Counted from the first letter of the stretch, positions 17,538 to 27,704 are shown. The stretch: DNA of 64,000 nt from Ramlibacter sp. (GCA_013815685.1 JACDFR010000003.1:1-64000), one strand, 5' to 3'. Notes: generated by a model from the letters alone, not told the origin. Numbers and translations: made by a program.

Positions 17538-18340
17538 GCTCTGCCCACTCTGAAAAGTTGTTCGAAATTGCCGCTGGTGACGCGGCCGATCTCTTCTACG
17601 GGCAAATTGCGCAGGTCTGCCAACTGCTGAGCAACACGGCAGACATACGATGGGTTGTTGGTCTTGCCGCGGTGCGGCACGGGTGCAAGGTACGGGCTGT
17701 CCGTCTCGATGAGGAGCCGATCCAGGGGAACGAAAGCCGCTATATCCCGCAGATCTTGTGCTTTCTTGAACGTCAGGATCCCCGAAAACGAGATGTAGAA
17801 GCCCATGTCCAACGCGGCCCGCGCGACGTCAGCCGTTTCGGTGAAGCAATGAAACACGCCACCCGCCGAGCCCGCCGAGCCGTCCTCGCCCTCCTCCTTC
17901 AAGATGGCCACGGTATCGGCCGAGGCCGACCGGGTGTGGATCACCAGGGGCTTGGCAACTTCTCGCGCCGCGCGGATGTGGGTTCGAAAACGCGCCCGCT
18001 GCCATTCCATGTCAGCCACCGTGCGGCCCCCCTTGCGCTGCTCCATCTGGTAGTAATCGAGCCCGGTTTCCCCGATAGCGACGACCTTCGGCAGGGCGGA
18101 GCGCGTCAGCAGGTCCTGCAGGCTCGGTTCCGTCACGCCTTCGTTGTCGGGGTGCACGCCGACGCTGGCCCAGAAGTTGTCATATTGCAAGGCCAATGCA
18201 TGCACGGCATCGAATTCTTCGAGCGTGGTGCAGATGCACAGCGCGCGATCGACTCGCGCCTGGTCCATCGCTTGCCGGATTTCAGGCAGCCTGGACGCCA
18301 GTTCGGGAAAGGTGAGATGGCAGTGGGAGTCGACGAACAT
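17534..18340 (-). CDS. tatD: TatD-family metal-dependent hydrolase
   Basis: This 268-residue TIM-barrel protein contains the metal-ligand motifs of TatD nucleases: DSHCHL at the N-terminus, the glutamate in GETGLDYYQME, HTRSA, FHCFTE and ETDSPYLAP. TatD-type enzymes are magnesium-dependent DNases acting in the cytoplasm on damaged DNA. Length and motif order are complete. It lies 17 bp after the pilZ gene and overlaps the ankyrin gene. Confidence 0.92.
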   Translation of the reverse strand: MFVDSHCHLTFPELASRLPEIRQAMDQARVDRALCICTTLEEFDAVHALALQYDNFWASVGVHPDNEGVTEPSLQDLLTRSALPKVVAIGETGLDYYQMEQRKGGRTVADMEWQRARFRTHIRAAREVAKPLVIHTRSASADTVAILKEEGEDGSAGSAGGVFHCFTETADVARAALDMGFYISFSGILTFKKAQDLRDIAAFVPLDRLLIETDSPYLAPVPHRGKTNNPSYVCRVAQQLADLRNLPVEEIGRVTSGNFEQLFRVGRA

Positions 18341-18357
18341 CGGCGCGGCGGGCCGCT

Positions 18358-18720
18358 TCAGATGGTTTGGGTGGGCCGCTCGGACGCCAGGTGGCCGCCG
18401 AGGATCTCTTCGATTTTGAGTTTCAGCAGGCGTGACTTCTCATCGGAGGGGAACCGGATGCCCACACCCTGGGTGCGATTGGCCGCCGCCCTGGCCGGCG
18501 TTACCCACGCGACCTTGCCGGCGACGGGGAAGCGCTGCGGGTCGTCGGGCAATGACAGCAACACATAGACGTCATCCCCCAGCTTGTAGTCGCGGGTGGT
18601 CGGGATGAAGATGCCGCCGTCCGCGAACAACGGGATATAGGCCGCGTACAACGCCGCCTTTTCCTTGATGGCGAGCTGGATGACGCTGGGGCGGGGAGTG
18701 GTGGGGGACGGATTGCTCAT
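18358..18720 (-). CDS. pilZ: PilZ-domain protein (type IV pilus biogenesis type)
   Basis: This 120-residue protein has the compact PilZ beta-barrel pattern (GDDVYVLLSLPDDPQRFPVAGKV and TQGVGIRFP) and no clear RxxxR c-di-GMP-binding motif. That matches the original PilZ, which supports type IV pilus assembly without binding the nucleotide. Its position just after holB is conserved in betaproteobacteria and gammaproteobacteria. It lies 10 bp downstream of holB. Confidence 0.88.
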   Translation of the reverse strand: MSNPSPTTPRPSVIQLAIKEKAALYAAYIPLFADGGIFIPTTRDYKLGDDVYVLLSLPDDPQRFPVAGKVAWVTPARAAANRTQGVGIRFPSDEKSRLLKLKIEEILGGHLASERPTQTI

Positions 18721-18730
18721 GGGGTACTGC

Positions 18731-19726
18731 TCAAGCCCTAGAGTTTAGGGCCGAGTGGGCCTGGCTCACAAGCGCTTCGAGCATCAGCCCGGCATTGAAG
18801 GGATGCTCGACCGTGCGGGCCGTCCGTACCAGCTCGTGCGACCAGGCAGCGAGGGCCGCGAATGACGTGGGTGGCGGCAGGTCGCACGGCTCGAAAAAGC
18901 GCGGTGCGGCTCCCGCCTTGACGGCCAGCAAGTCGTGGCAAAGTTTGAGCAGGGCATCGACGGCCTGGGACGGAGTCCAGTTGGCCAATACGCTGACGTC
19001 GCCCCGTGCCAGCGCTTTCGGCAGCGACGGCCAGACCTTGGCGTGGCCTCCCGCCTGGGCATAGTCCAGAGCATCGTCAGGGCGCCCGCCGGCCGCACGC
19101 AGCACTTGAAGTACCACCGTCTCCTCGACGCCTTGTCCTTGCAGCCAGGCGGCCGCCTCCTGCTGCGTCGGCCAGCTCATGGTGTGGCTCTGGCATCGGC
19201 TGCGGATGGTGGGAAGCAGCTGGTGCGCCGCCTCGCTGGCCAGGACAAAGTGCAGGTCGCCGGCCGGCTCCTCCAGGGTCTTGAGCAAGGCGTTGGCGGT
19301 GACATGGTTCATGCGCTCGGCGGGATAGACGAGCACGACCTTGCCTCGGCCACGCCCGCTGGTGCGTTGTGCGAAATCGACAGCGTCGCGCATCGCATCC
19401 ACGCGGATTTCCTTGCTGGGCTTGCGGGACTTGTCGTCGATCTCTTTCTGCGCCTTTTCTGCCAAGGGCCAACCCAGTGCGAGCATGACCGTCTCGGGCA
19501 TCAAAACGCACAAGTCGGTATGGCCGCGAACCTCGATCGCATGGCAGCTCGGGCATTGCCCGCAGGCGCCGTCCGGTCCGGGCTGGTCGCACAACCAGGC
19601 CCGAGCCAGCTCCAGCGACAGGCTGTACTGGCCGAGGCCGGAGGGGCCCAGCAACAGCCAGGCATGACCGCGCCGCCTGAGCAGCTGCCGGGCTTGGGCG
19701 ACGATCCAGGCCGGCGGAACCGTCAC
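18731..19726 (-). CDS. holB: DNA polymerase III delta-prime subunit
   Basis: This 331-residue AAA+ protein shows a zinc-binding cysteine cluster ([16 protein letters not shown]), an [10 protein letters not shown] motif of clamp loaders and SRCQSH as the SRC motif. The P-loop is degenerate (GPSGLGQYS), as expected for delta-prime, which need not hydrolyse ATP. It is part of the clamp-loader complex that places the sliding clamp on DNA. It overlaps tmk by four bases, a conserved pairing. Confidence 0.93.
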   Translation of the reverse strand: MTVPPAWIVAQARQLLRRRGHAWLLLGPSGLGQYSLSLELARAWLCDQPGPDGACGQCPSCHAIEVRGHTDLCVLMPETVMLALGWPLAEKAQKEIDDKSRKPSKEIRVDAMRDAVDFAQRTSGRGRGKVVLVYPAERMNHVTANALLKTLEEPAGDLHFVLASEAAHQLLPTIRSRCQSHTMSWPTQQEAAAWLQGQGVEETVVLQVLRAAGGRPDDALDYAQAGGHAKVWPSLPKALARGDVSVLANWTPSQAVDALLKLCHDLLAVKAGAAPRFFEPCDLPPPTSFAALAAWSHELVRTARTVEHPFNAGLMLEALVSQAHSALNSRA

Positions 19727-20376
19727 GTGAGCCAGCCCCTGCTGCGCAACGCCGCAAGGACGTCTGTCCAGACGGCCTCGCGGGGCTGGTCCGCATCGAC
19801 TCGCGCGAACCGGCTAGGGTTTTGCCTGACACGCAGCGCGTAACCGGTGGCGACCCGGCTGAAGAAGTCGACCGGCTGGGACTCGAATTTGTCCGGCACG
19901 CGGGCACCCGCCAGCCGTGCCGCCGCGATCGAGGGATCAATCTCGAACAGCAACGTGAGGTGCGGCTCCCGCAAATCTCCCGCGGGCGTTCGCTGCACCC
20001 ACGCTTCCAGCTGCGCCAACACCTGCAGGTCGAAGCCGCGCCCGCTGCCCTGGTAGGCGAATGTGGCGTCGGTGAATCGGTCGCACAACACCGCTTCGCC
20101 TCGGGCCAATGCCGGCTCGATGACTCGAACCAGGTGGTCCCGGCGGGCGGCGAACATGAGCAATGCTTCGGTGAGGGGGTCCATGGGTTCGCCAAGCGCC
20201 AGGGTGCGCAGCTTCTCGGCCAGCGGCGTGCCGCCGGGCTCGCGTGTGACAGTCACCGCCCAGCCTTGCGCCCGGAACGCCTGCGCCAGGGTTTGCACAT
20301 GGCTGGACTTGCCGGCGCCGTCGATGCCTTCGAAGCTGATGAAAAGGCCATCGGCACCCTGGGAGCTGCTGCTCAT
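19723..20376 (-). CDS. tmk: Thymidylate kinase
   Basis: This 217-residue protein has the P-loop [11 protein letters not shown], the DRx motif in [15 protein letters not shown] and [11 protein letters not shown], all diagnostic for dTMP kinase. It phosphorylates dTMP to dTDP for DNA synthesis. The ATG at 20376 overlaps the mltG stop by four bases. A longer in-frame opening reaching into mltG is spurious. Confidence 0.95.
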   Translation of the reverse strand: MSSSSQGADGLFISFEGIDGAGKSSHVQTLAQAFRAQGWAVTVTREPGGTPLAEKLRTLALGEPMDPLTEALLMFAARRDHLVRVIEPALARGEAVLCDRFTDATFAYQGSGRGFDLQVLAQLEAWVQRTPAGDLREPHLTLLFEIDPSIAAARLAGARVPDKFESQPVDFFSRVATGYALRVRQNPSRFARVDADQPREAVWTDVLAALRSRGWLT

Positions 20377-21368
20377 TGCCCGCGTTGGTATTTGTTGACG
20401 GCGCGGTTGTGCTCGTCCAGGCTGGCGCTGAACTGGCTGGTGCCGTCGCCCCGGCCCACGAAATAAAGGGCTTTGCTCTGGGCCGGCTGGACGGCCGCCA
20501 GCAGGGATGGCTTGCCGGGCATGGCGATCGGGGTAGGCGGCAGGCCGCTGCGCGTATAGGTGTTCCAGGGCGTATCGGCCTGCAGGTCTTTCTTGCGCAG
20601 ATTGCCGTCGAAAGCCGCGCCCATTCCATAGATCACGGTCGGGTCGGTCTGAAGGGGCATGCCTGCGCGCAACCGGTTGTTGAAAACGGCCGCGACCAGC
20701 GTCCGGTCGGCCGATTTGCCCGTCTCTTTTTCGATGATGCTGGCCAGGATCAATGCTTCCTCGGGGGTCTTCACGGCCGCTTCGGGCGAACGCTGGGCCC
20801 AAGCCGTGGCCAGCCGCTTGTCCATGGCCCGCAAGGCGCGCTTGAGCACGGCGACATCGCTCGATCCCTTGGCATAGGTATAGGTGTCGGGAAAGAACCG
20901 CCCTTCCGGATGCTGGCCGGCGCGGCCCAGGAGGGCCATCAGCGCCTCGTCCTGCAGGCCCTTCGTCTCGGGTTTGAGCACGTCCTCTTTCAGCAGCGCC
21001 GCCCGGACCTGGCGGAAATTCCAGCCCTCGACCAGAGTGACTGCACGCAGGGTTTCCTCGCCGCGCGCCAGCTTGGCCAGCAGCTTGTGCGGCGTGATCC
21101 CGGCTTCCAGCTCGTAGCTGCCGGCCTTGATGGCCCTGTCCTGGCCGGAAATGCGAAACCAGAGATACAGGAGCTCGGGATAAACATCGACGCCCGCTTC
21201 TTTCACGGCCTGCGCGACGCCCCGCGGCAAAGTGCCGGCCTCGATCGACAGGTCCACCGCCGGCGCCGACAGGCGCAGCGGCTGATAGACCCACCACAAT
21301 GCCCAGCCGCCGCCGCCCAGGACGATGAGGGAGGCCAGCAGGAAGACCGTCAACAGGAATCGCTTCAC
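20373..21368 (-). CDS. mltG: Endolytic murein transglycosylase MltG
   Basis: This 331-residue protein has one N-terminal membrane anchor ([23 protein letters not shown], shown here in part) and a periplasmic YceG/MltG domain. The catalytic glutamate segment [30 protein letters not shown] and [11 protein letters not shown] are typical. The enzyme cleaves nascent glycan strands near the membrane and helps end peptidoglycan chains. The mltG-tmk-holB order is conserved. It is divergent from ygfZ. Confidence 0.94.
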   Translation of the reverse strand: MKRFLLTVFLLASLIVLGGGGWALWWVYQPLRLSAPAVDLSIEAGTLPRGVAQAVKEAGVDVYPELLYLWFRISGQDRAIKAGSYELEAGITPHKLLAKLARGEETLRAVTLVEGWNFRQVRAALLKEDVLKPETKGLQDEALMALLGRAGQHPEGRFFPDTYTYAKGSSDVAVLKRALRAMDKRLATAWAQRSPEAAVKTPEEALILASIIEKETGKSADRTLVAAVFNNRLRAGMPLQTDPTVIYGMGAAFDGNLRKKDLQADTPWNTYTRSGLPPTPIAMPGKPSLLAAVQPAQSKALYFVGRGDGTSQFSASLDEHNRAVNKYQRGQ

Positions 21369-21408
21369 GAACCGCTGCCCCTATGTCATGGAGTGAATTG
21401 GAACGAGC

Positions 21409-22323
21409 ATGATAATTCACCCTATGAGCCATCCATTGAACGGTGTAACCACCCTGCCCCACCTGGGTGTCATCGGCGTGCAGGGCGATGATGCGGCCAG
21501 CTTCCTGCAAGGCCAGCTGACGCAGGACTTCGCGTTGCTCGGGTTGTCCGAAGCCCGATTGGCGGCTTACTGCACCGCCAAGGGCCGGATGCAGGCCAGC
21601 TTCGTCGGCGTCAAGCGAAGCCAGGGGGAGATTCTCCTGGTCGTCAGCCGCGACATTCTCGCTCCGACCCTCAAGCGCCTGTCGATGTTCGTGTTGCGGG
21701 CCAAGGCCAAGCTGCGCGACGCGACGGCCGAGTTCGAGCTGTTCGGCGTCGCGGGCGGCACCGGGCCGCAGGCACCGTGGAAGACAACGGGCAGCGACGG
21801 CACCAGCATCGTTTCACTGTATCCCGCCGACGGCCGGGTGCGCAGCCTTTGGCTCGCGCCGGCCGGGGAATCGCCACCTTCGGGGCCGCAGCTTGCGCAC
21901 GAACTGTGGCTCTGGGGCGAGGTCCGCAGCGGAGTCGCCACCATCACTCAGCCCGTCGTCGAGGCCTTCGTGCCGCAGATGCTCAATTACGAGTCGGTGG
22001 GCGGCGTCAATTTCAAGAAGGGCTGTTACCCCGGCCAGGAGGTAGTGGCGCGAAGCCAGTTTCGAGGCACGCTCAAGAAGCGGGCCTACCTCGGCCACGC
22101 GCAGGAGCCTCTGCAAGCCGGGCAGGAGATCTTCCACGAATCGGATGCGAGCCAACCGTGCGGCCTGGTGGCTCAGGCCGCACCGGCGCCCGGTGGAGGG
22201 TGGGATGCCATCGTGTCCATCCAGATCGTGGCCTCGCAGGGGGGCCTGCTGGCGGTGGTGAGTCCGCAAGGTCCCGCGTTGCGGGTGGAGCCCGCGCCCT
22301 ATCCCTTGCTGTCCGACGTCTGA
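21409..22323 (+). CDS. ygfZ: Folate-dependent YgfZ/CAF17-like protein
   Basis: This 304-residue protein contains the family signature [17 protein letters not shown] and an N-terminal GcvT-like folate-binding fold. YgfZ supports maintenance of iron-sulfur enzymes under oxidative stress, probably with tetrahydrofolate. The start used has GGAACGAG upstream; an ATG five codons later is possible. Its 3' end overlaps the convergent O-antigen-ligase-like gene by 25 bp. Confidence 0.9.
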   Translation: MIIHPMSHPLNGVTTLPHLGVIGVQGDDAASFLQGQLTQDFALLGLSEARLAAYCTAKGRMQASFVGVKRSQGEILLVVSRDILAPTLKRLSMFVLRAKAKLRDATAEFELFGVAGGTGPQAPWKTTGSDGTSIVSLYPADGRVRSLWLAPAGESPPSGPQLAHELWLWGEVRSGVATITQPVVEAFVPQMLNYESVGGVNFKKGCYPGQEVVARSQFRGTLKKRAYLGHAQEPLQAGQEIFHESDASQPCGLVAQAAPAPGGGWDAIVSIQIVASQGGLLAVVSPQGPALRVEPAPYPLLSDV

Positions 22324-24566
22324 GGCGGCGCCGGCGGCTGGGCTGCGGCGTCCGGTGCAAGCAGCCTGGCGCGGTAACCCGGGGGTATCCGGTCAAGCAA
22401 CGTCTGGCGCTGCGATTGCGAAGCCAGCGCGATGGCCTGCTGGAACGCGGCCAGCGCCTTTTCGGGTTCTCTCGACCCCGACGCATACATGTTGCCGAGC
22501 TGAACATGCCCTTCGGCGCGTGTCGCCGGCCACCCGGCCATCCGCAGCGCCATCGCGCTTGCTGCGAGGGTGTAGTCGCCCGCACGCCAGGCCAACAGGA
22601 AAGTGGCGTCGGCCAGGTCATAGTCGTAGATCCTGTCGGCGACGGCCTGCCGCCCCAGTTCGAGCGCCCGGCCCTCCTGGCCGCTTCGGCTGAGCAGGAT
22701 GACCTCCAGTGACCGCACCGATGGTGCCTGGGGCTGCAATTTTTTGGCGCGTTCCAGGAATGCCATGGCTTTGCCCGGGTCGTCCATGATCGTGTAGCCG
22801 CGCGCGACGTTGGCCATGATCGCCACCACATACGGGCGCGAAGACAGCACGCTTTCCCAGATCCAGGTGGCGTTTCTCCAGTCGCCCCATCGCGCCAGTT
22901 CATCCGCCACCATCGGCGTGATCTTGCGGTAGTGGGGGTTCAGCGCCACCCCTTCCCTGATCAACTTGAGCATGTCCGCCTTGCTCTTGGCCCATTTGGG
23001 ATGGTTGGGGTTGCCCGACGCCGAAATGGTCAAGGCGATCTTGGTCGCCCTGACGATCTTCTGTTCGCTTTCGGCGGCGAGTTGGGTGATGTGGACTGCC
23101 AGCACGAGCGCCGCCGTCAGCGAGCCCAGCGCCACCAGCGAGAACGAAGAACGCCAACCCAGCCGCATCGCCGGCCAGGGGAACGCGTTCATCCTTGCAT
23201 CGGAGGCGGCCAGGGCCGCCAGGCACAGCGCGAACAACGCTCCCGTGGCGGCCATGCGCCAGGGAAAGCCGATGCTGCTCACGATGAACAGCGAGAGCAG
23301 GCTGGACAGGACCACGGCACGCCAGGGGGCCTCGGCCTGCGCATGGGGGTGTTTGCCCAGCAGCGTGCGGCTGAAGGCGGCAATCAGGTAGACCGACAGG
23401 CCCAGCAGGAACAGCCAGCCGACCAGGCCGTATTCCGCCAGCAATTGCAGGAACTCGTTGTGGACGTAATAGTCGGTTTCCAGCTGCGAGCCCTCGGCCT
23501 GGTACAGCGGGATCTCGCTCTCCCAGGCGCCCGCACCGACACCCGCGAAGGGACGCTGCTCGAGGATTCGGCTGGTGGCTTTCCACATGATCATGCGAAC
23601 ACCCAGCGATGGGTCGCTGGCCGAGATCGAGCCGGTGCGGTTGAAGCCGCGCTCCAGGGCCGTCGAGCCGCGGCCCTCTTCGATGATCTTCGGGTCGCCG
23701 GTGTGAATCATTCCGAGCCCACCCACGGTGGCGAGCAACAGCCCTGCCGCCACCAGGCGCGTGCCAGGTCCCCAGGCGGCGAAGGCCAGTTGCTTGCGGT
23801 ACATCCAGCCCATGTAGGGCAGCAGCACCAGCAGCTGCAGCCACAGCGCGATCAGCGCCGCGCGCGTCCCCGTCATCAGGATCGCCAGGATGATCAGGCC
23901 GCTGCTGGCCGACAGCAGGGCCACCTGCGCGCTCTGCCGCGCCCGTGCCAGCAGCATGGCGGCAAAAGGCAGGGTACACACGGCGAATTCGGCGAAAAAA
24001 TTCCTGTTGACGAATGTCGAGGCGGGGTGCGGGCCCTGCGGGAAAAACTGGAAATCGAACAGGAACTGCAGCACCGCCCACAAGGCTGCGACCAGCGCGC
24101 CGGCGTGGATGCCCCAGGCGAGAACGGGCAGCCGTTCCCTGGACAGGGTATTGATCCCCAGCCAGAGCAAAAGGCTGAAGATGAACCACCGGATGGCCTC
24201 GACGCCCCCCAGGTAAGCATGAGACCAGGCCATGCTGCCGAGCGCGTAGGCCATCAGCGCGAGCGGAAGCCACATGACAGCGTGCCAGCGCAGCGGCTTG
24301 TCGCGCCCGCGCTCCTGCCAGAAGAACATCAGTGCCGCGCCCAAGGCGCCGAATGAGACGATGATGGATTTCAATGTGTCCTGCAGCATCTCCTCGTGCG
24401 GCACACCCAGGGCCGGCGCCAGGAACATCATTACGGCGAAGATGGCCGAAGTGATGCCGCCCGGCGCCTCGGCGGGAAGCGCATTCGCCGCCGGCGCCGT
24501 CACAGGGGCGGCCAGGTGGGGCTCGATGGATACGTTGGCCGGCTGGCTGCGCTTTTTGCGGGCCAT
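22299..24566 (-). CDS. O-antigen ligase/Wzy-like polytopic membrane protein with C-terminal TPR-like region
   Basis: This 755-residue protein has roughly a dozen hydrophobic segments. The conserved loops include ASTFVNRNFFAEF, GTRAALIALWLQL, and YYVHNEFLQLLAEYGLVGW, the region in which O-antigen ligases and PglL-type glycosyltransferases place key residues. From about residue 560 it becomes soluble, with TPR-like alpha-helical repeats. It could transfer a lipid-linked glycan to lipid A core or to pilin; the acceptor cannot be told from sequence. An in-frame opening 51 codons longer lies in the neighbouring gene and is rejected. Confidence 0.8.
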   Translation of the reverse strand: MARKKRSQPANVSIEPHLAAPVTAPAANALPAEAPGGITSAIFAVMMFLAPALGVPHEEMLQDTLKSIIVSFGALGAALMFFWQERGRDKPLRWHAVMWLPLALMAYALGSMAWSHAYLGGVEAIRWFIFSLLLWLGINTLSRERLPVLAWGIHAGALVAALWAVLQFLFDFQFFPQGPHPASTFVNRNFFAEFAVCTLPFAAMLLARARQSAQVALLSASSGLIILAILMTGTRAALIALWLQLLVLLPYMGWMYRKQLAFAAWGPGTRLVAAGLLLATVGGLGMIHTGDPKIIEEGRGSTALERGFNRTGSISASDPSLGVRMIMWKATSRILEQRPFAGVGAGAWESEIPLYQAEGSQLETDYYVHNEFLQLLAEYGLVGWLFLLGLSVYLIAAFSRTLLGKHPHAQAEAPWRAVVLSSLLSLFIVSSIGFPWRMAATGALFALCLAALAASDARMNAFPWPAMRLGWRSSFSLVALGSLTAALVLAVHITQLAAESEQKIVRATKIALTISASGNPNHPKWAKSKADMLKLIREGVALNPHYRKITPMVADELARWGDWRNATWIWESVLSSRPYVVAIMANVARGYTIMDDPGKAMAFLERAKKLQPQAPSVRSLEVILLSRSGQEGRALELGRQAVADRIYDYDLADATFLLAWRAGDYTLAASAMALRMAGWPATRAEGHVQLGNMYASGSREPEKALAAFQQAIALASQSQRQTLLDRIPPGYRARLLAPDAAAQPPAPPQTSDSKG

Positions 24567-24567
24567 G

Positions 24568-25431
24568 CTAGTGCCCGAGCGGCCGCGACATTTCGATATG
24601 GGCGATACCGGCGTCGTCGAAGGGCTCGCCATGCGGCTGAAATCCCAGGCCCAGGTAGAACGCTTGCGCCGTGCGCTGGGCATGCAGCAGGGCCTTCCGG
24701 TCGCCTCGTTGCGCGGCAATGTCCAGGAGCGCCTGCATCAAGTTGCGGCCCACGCCCGAGCCGCGCAGCACCTTGTGCACCGCAATGCGGCCCAGCCTGG
24801 CCACACCGGGCGCGGATTGCATCAGCCGGCCGGTCGCCACGGGCTGGCCGAGCCGGTTGTAGGCGACAGCATGCAGTGCGGCGGCGTCCGCTTCATCCCA
24901 CTCCATGTCGGCGGGGATTCGCTGCTCTTCGATAAAGACGTGGGTGCGGATCTTCTTCGCATCCGGGCCCAGGTCTGACCAGGCACCGCATCGAATATTC
25001 AGCATGGGCTCGCCCGCTTCGTAGCCGGTCAGGATCTCACGCAGCAGCGGCGGCACAGGGCTGGACGTCTGGGTAACGGGGTCCGCAAACACGTAGATCA
25101 GTTCGCAGGTGATCAGCAGGTGCTCGCCGCGGAATATCGCGCCGGTGAAGGCCATCGACGAATTGCCGATGCGGCTGCATCGCAGTCCCACGTCCAGGCG
25201 ATCATCCATCCGTGCCGAAGCGTTGAATTCCACGGTGGCCTTCTTCACGTACAGGTCGCCGCCCAGCTGGTGCATGGCTTCCTCGTAAGGCAGTGCCAGG
25301 GCCCGCCAGTAGTCGGCCAGCGCCGTGTCGAAATACATGAGGTAGTGGGCGTTGAACACGATCTTCTGCATGTCCACTTCGGCCCAGCGCACGCGCAGGC
25401 GGTGAAAAAAACGGAAATCCTGGCGATTCAT
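24568..25431 (-). CDS. Acyl-CoA thioesterase (YbgC-like) fused to a GNAT acetyltransferase domain
   Basis: Residues 1-140 form a hot-dog thioesterase domain (RWAEVDMQKIVFNAHYLMYFD, then FNASARMDDRLDVGLR). Residues 148-287 form a GNAT N-acetyltransferase domain with the acetyl-CoA-binding pattern RLGRIAVHKVLRGSGVGRNL and a final FYLGLGF. Both domains use CoA thioesters, but their combined substrate is unknown. The gene lies one base from the start of the O-antigen-ligase-like gene, so the two are probably cotranscribed. Confidence 0.85.
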   Translation of the reverse strand: MNRQDFRFFHRLRVRWAEVDMQKIVFNAHYLMYFDTALADYWRALALPYEEAMHQLGGDLYVKKATVEFNASARMDDRLDVGLRCSRIGNSSMAFTGAIFRGEHLLITCELIYVFADPVTQTSSPVPPLLREILTGYEAGEPMLNIRCGAWSDLGPDAKKIRTHVFIEEQRIPADMEWDEADAAALHAVAYNRLGQPVATGRLMQSAPGVARLGRIAVHKVLRGSGVGRNLMQALLDIAAQRGDRKALLHAQRTAQAFYLGLGFQPHGEPFDDAGIAHIEMSRPLGH

Positions 25432-25531
25432 GATTAAGGTTCGAGGGCGGCAGCCAGGGCGCGCGCCGCGTCGGCATGCGCTTGGCGCGCCTGCGGGACA
25501 GCGCGCCCCATCTTGATGAATTCATGGGTCG

Positions 25532-26395
25532 TCACTTGAACTGGACAGAGACGGGCATGGCTCCGGGCAGGCCGTTGTAGGTCGCCGTGGCCTTGAGCCC
25601 GGCCTTGGGCGGCAACAGCGGGGAAAACGAGCCCAGGCTGATCAGGTCCCCGGGCTTCATGGCCAGGCCCTCCTGGGCCAGCGCCTGGGCCAGCCACACC
25701 ACCGCATTCAACGGGTGCTCGAGGATGTCACTGCCCTTGCCCTTGCCGAGTTCTGCGCCGGCGCCGTCGGCCAGCACCACGTTCATGTCGCGCAGGGCAT
25801 CCAGCATGGCATAGCGCTCTCCCCGGGTGGCGGGCACCGCCACCGGCTTGCCGGCCACGCCCAGCCGGGCGCCGACATTGATCGCGGTGATGCCGGTACC
25901 GCCGAGCTTGGGCGGCGCCTCGACCACCAGGTCCGGCAATTCGATGAACGGGATCACCTGGTCCACCGCGTTGAGCACATCCATCGGTGTCTTCGCGCTG
26001 TTGATGTTCGCACTCTTGACCCGCACCAGCATGTCGGCCTCGAACAGGGGGCGCGCGCCGAATGCCACGTCCACCGTTGCCCCGTCCGCGAGGACCATGC
26101 CCTGGAAAAGCTTTCCCCAGACCGGCTTGTCGTAGCCGAATCGCTTCTGGACCGCCGGGTTCGTCAGGCCCGCCTTGTAGCCAATCACCTTGCCATACTG
26201 TTTTTCGAGCAGCGCCGTCACCTTTGCCCGGCTGCAGGCGGCGTCGGCTTCGCTCAGACCTTCGGGGGTTGCGGCCGGGGTCTTGGCAACGAACTTCGCC
26301 ATCAGCTCGGCCGCCTGGGTGTCGCTCAGGCAGGCCGCGTCGGCGGCGCCGGCAATCGCGACGGCGCCGGCAATCAGCAGTCGGGTCATTCGCAT
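25532..26395 (-). CDS. Exported 2-keto-4-pentenoate hydratase-like protein (FAH superfamily)
   Basis: This 287-residue protein begins with a signal peptide (LLIAGAVAIAGAADA) and continues with a fumarylacetoacetate-hydrolase/hydratase-type fold: VIGYKAGLTNPAVQKRFG, ARPLFEADMLVRV, VIPFIELPDL and a C-terminal GDLISLGSF. Cytoplasmic family members hydrate 2-hydroxypentadienoate in aromatic meta-cleavage pathways. Export of such a protein is unusual, so its periplasmic role is unclear. It is divergent from the iron-type alcohol dehydrogenase with 56 bp between. Confidence 0.78.
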   Translation of the reverse strand: MRMTRLLIAGAVAIAGAADAACLSDTQAAELMAKFVAKTPAATPEGLSEADAACSRAKVTALLEKQYGKVIGYKAGLTNPAVQKRFGYDKPVWGKLFQGMVLADGATVDVAFGARPLFEADMLVRVKSANINSAKTPMDVLNAVDQVIPFIELPDLVVEAPPKLGGTGITAINVGARLGVAGKPVAVPATRGERYAMLDALRDMNVVLADGAGAELGKGKGSDILEHPLNAVVWLAQALAQEGLAMKPGDLISLGSFSPLLPPKAGLKATATYNGLPGAMPVSVQFK

Positions 26396-26451
26396 GGTGT
26401 TGTCTCCAGTTGAAGTTAAAGTTGGACTTCGATCGTAATCGGAATTGCGCC

Positions 26452-27588
26452 ATGCCCTTCATCTACTACGTGACCCAGATCCAGCTTGATTTCGGGGCCG
26501 TCAAGCTGCTCAAACAGGAGTGCGAGCGCGTGGGCATCACGCGGCCACTCGTCGTCACCGACCCCGGCGTCAAGGCGGCGGGGGTGCTGCAAAAGGCCCT
26601 GGATGCGCTCGCCGGCCTGCCCGTTGCGGTGTTCGACCAGACGCCCTCCAATCCGACCGAAGCGGCTGTGCGCGCCGCCGCGCAGGCCTACAAGGCCAAC
26701 CGCTGCGACGGGCTGATCGCCGTGGGCGGCGGCTCGGCGATCGATTGCGCCAAAGGCGTCGCGATCGCGGCCACCCACGAAGGGCCGCTGACGGGGTACG
26801 CCACGATCGAGGGCGGGTCGGACCGCATCACCGATCGGGCCGCGCCGTTGATCGCGGTGCCCACCACCAGCGGCACCGGCAGCGAAGTCGCCCGGGGCGC
26901 CCTCATCATCGTCGATGATCATCGCAAACTGGGCTTCCATTCGTGGCACCTGGTGCCCAAGACGGCAATCTGCGACCCCGAGCTCACGTTCGGGCTGCCT
27001 GCCAGGCTCACCGCGGCCACCGGCATGGATGCGATCGCGCATTGCATGGAGACCTTCATGTCGGCGGCAGTGAACCCGCCGGCCGACGGCATTGCCCTCG
27101 ACGGGCTGGAGCGCGGCTGGGCCAACATCGAACGCGCGACGCGTGACGGCGGCGACCGCGAGGCCCGCTTCAACCTGATGAGCGCGTCGATGCAGGGCGC
27201 CATGGCCTTTCAGAAAGGCCTGGGTTGCGTGCATTCGCTCAGCCACAGCCTGGGCGGGGTGGATCCGCGCCTGCATCACGGCACCCTGAACGCCATGTTC
27301 CTGCCGGCCGTGGTGCGCTTCAATGCGCAGGCCGAGTCGGTGCAAAAGGACAGGCGCCTCGAACGCATGGCGCACGCGATGGGGTTGCAGTCCGCGGGCG
27401 ATATTCCCGAGGCGATCAGGGACATGAACGCGCGACTGGACCTGCCCACGAGCCTGGCCGCCATGGGCGTGCGGCGTGACTGGTTCGATCAGATTATCAA
27501 GGGCGCCCTGGCCGATCACTGCCACAAGACCAACCCGCGTGTTGCCTCGGCGCAGGACTACGAAGAAATGCTGGCCGCGTCGCTATGA
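26452..27588 (+). CDS. Iron-containing alcohol dehydrogenase
   Basis: This 378-residue group III alcohol dehydrogenase has the nucleotide-binding VGGGSAIDCAKG, the middle signature PTTSGTGSEVARGA, and the iron-ligand histidines in GMDAIAHCMETF and in HSLSHSLGGVDPRLHHG. It should oxidise an alcohol or reduce an aldehyde with NAD(P). The ATG chosen begins MPFIYYVTQI; a longer in-frame opening runs back through the divergent gene and is not real. The substrate is unknown. Confidence 0.88.
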   Translation: MPFIYYVTQIQLDFGAVKLLKQECERVGITRPLVVTDPGVKAAGVLQKALDALAGLPVAVFDQTPSNPTEAAVRAAAQAYKANRCDGLIAVGGGSAIDCAKGVAIAATHEGPLTGYATIEGGSDRITDRAAPLIAVPTTSGTGSEVARGALIIVDDHRKLGFHSWHLVPKTAICDPELTFGLPARLTAATGMDAIAHCMETFMSAAVNPPADGIALDGLERGWANIERATRDGGDREARFNLMSASMQGAMAFQKGLGCVHSLSHSLGGVDPRLHHGTLNAMFLPAVVRFNAQAESVQKDRRLERMAHAMGLQSAGDIPEAIRDMNARLDLPTSLAAMGVRRDWFDQIIKGALADHCHKTNPRVASAQDYEEMLAASL

Positions 27589-27704
27589 CGGCCCGTTGCA
27601 CTGCCACAAGTCGGTGACCCGAACCCCTTTGTCGCTGAACGACGCGACATGAAACAAGCCGCCCGCCGGCACATTGCCTTCGAAGTTCACGATACTTCTG
27701 TCAT
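27583..27704 (-). pseudogene. Possible gene remnant at the left edge of the CRISPR-Cas region
   Basis: On the minus strand the stretch NFEGNVPAGGLFHVASFSDK followed by GVRVTDLWQ reads like the N-terminal part of a small alpha/beta-barrel protein. An ATG at 27704 is out of frame with it by one base. The frame ends at 27583 without the rest of a domain. It may be a truncated neighbour broken by arrival of the CRISPR-Cas locus. The evidence is only protein-like composition, so chance remains possible. Confidence 0.28.

Noticed and set aside
25434..25531. Short minus-strand frame between the hydratase and thioesterase-GNAT genes
   Set aside because: Fewer than 30 residues after the only plausible ATG and no start signal.
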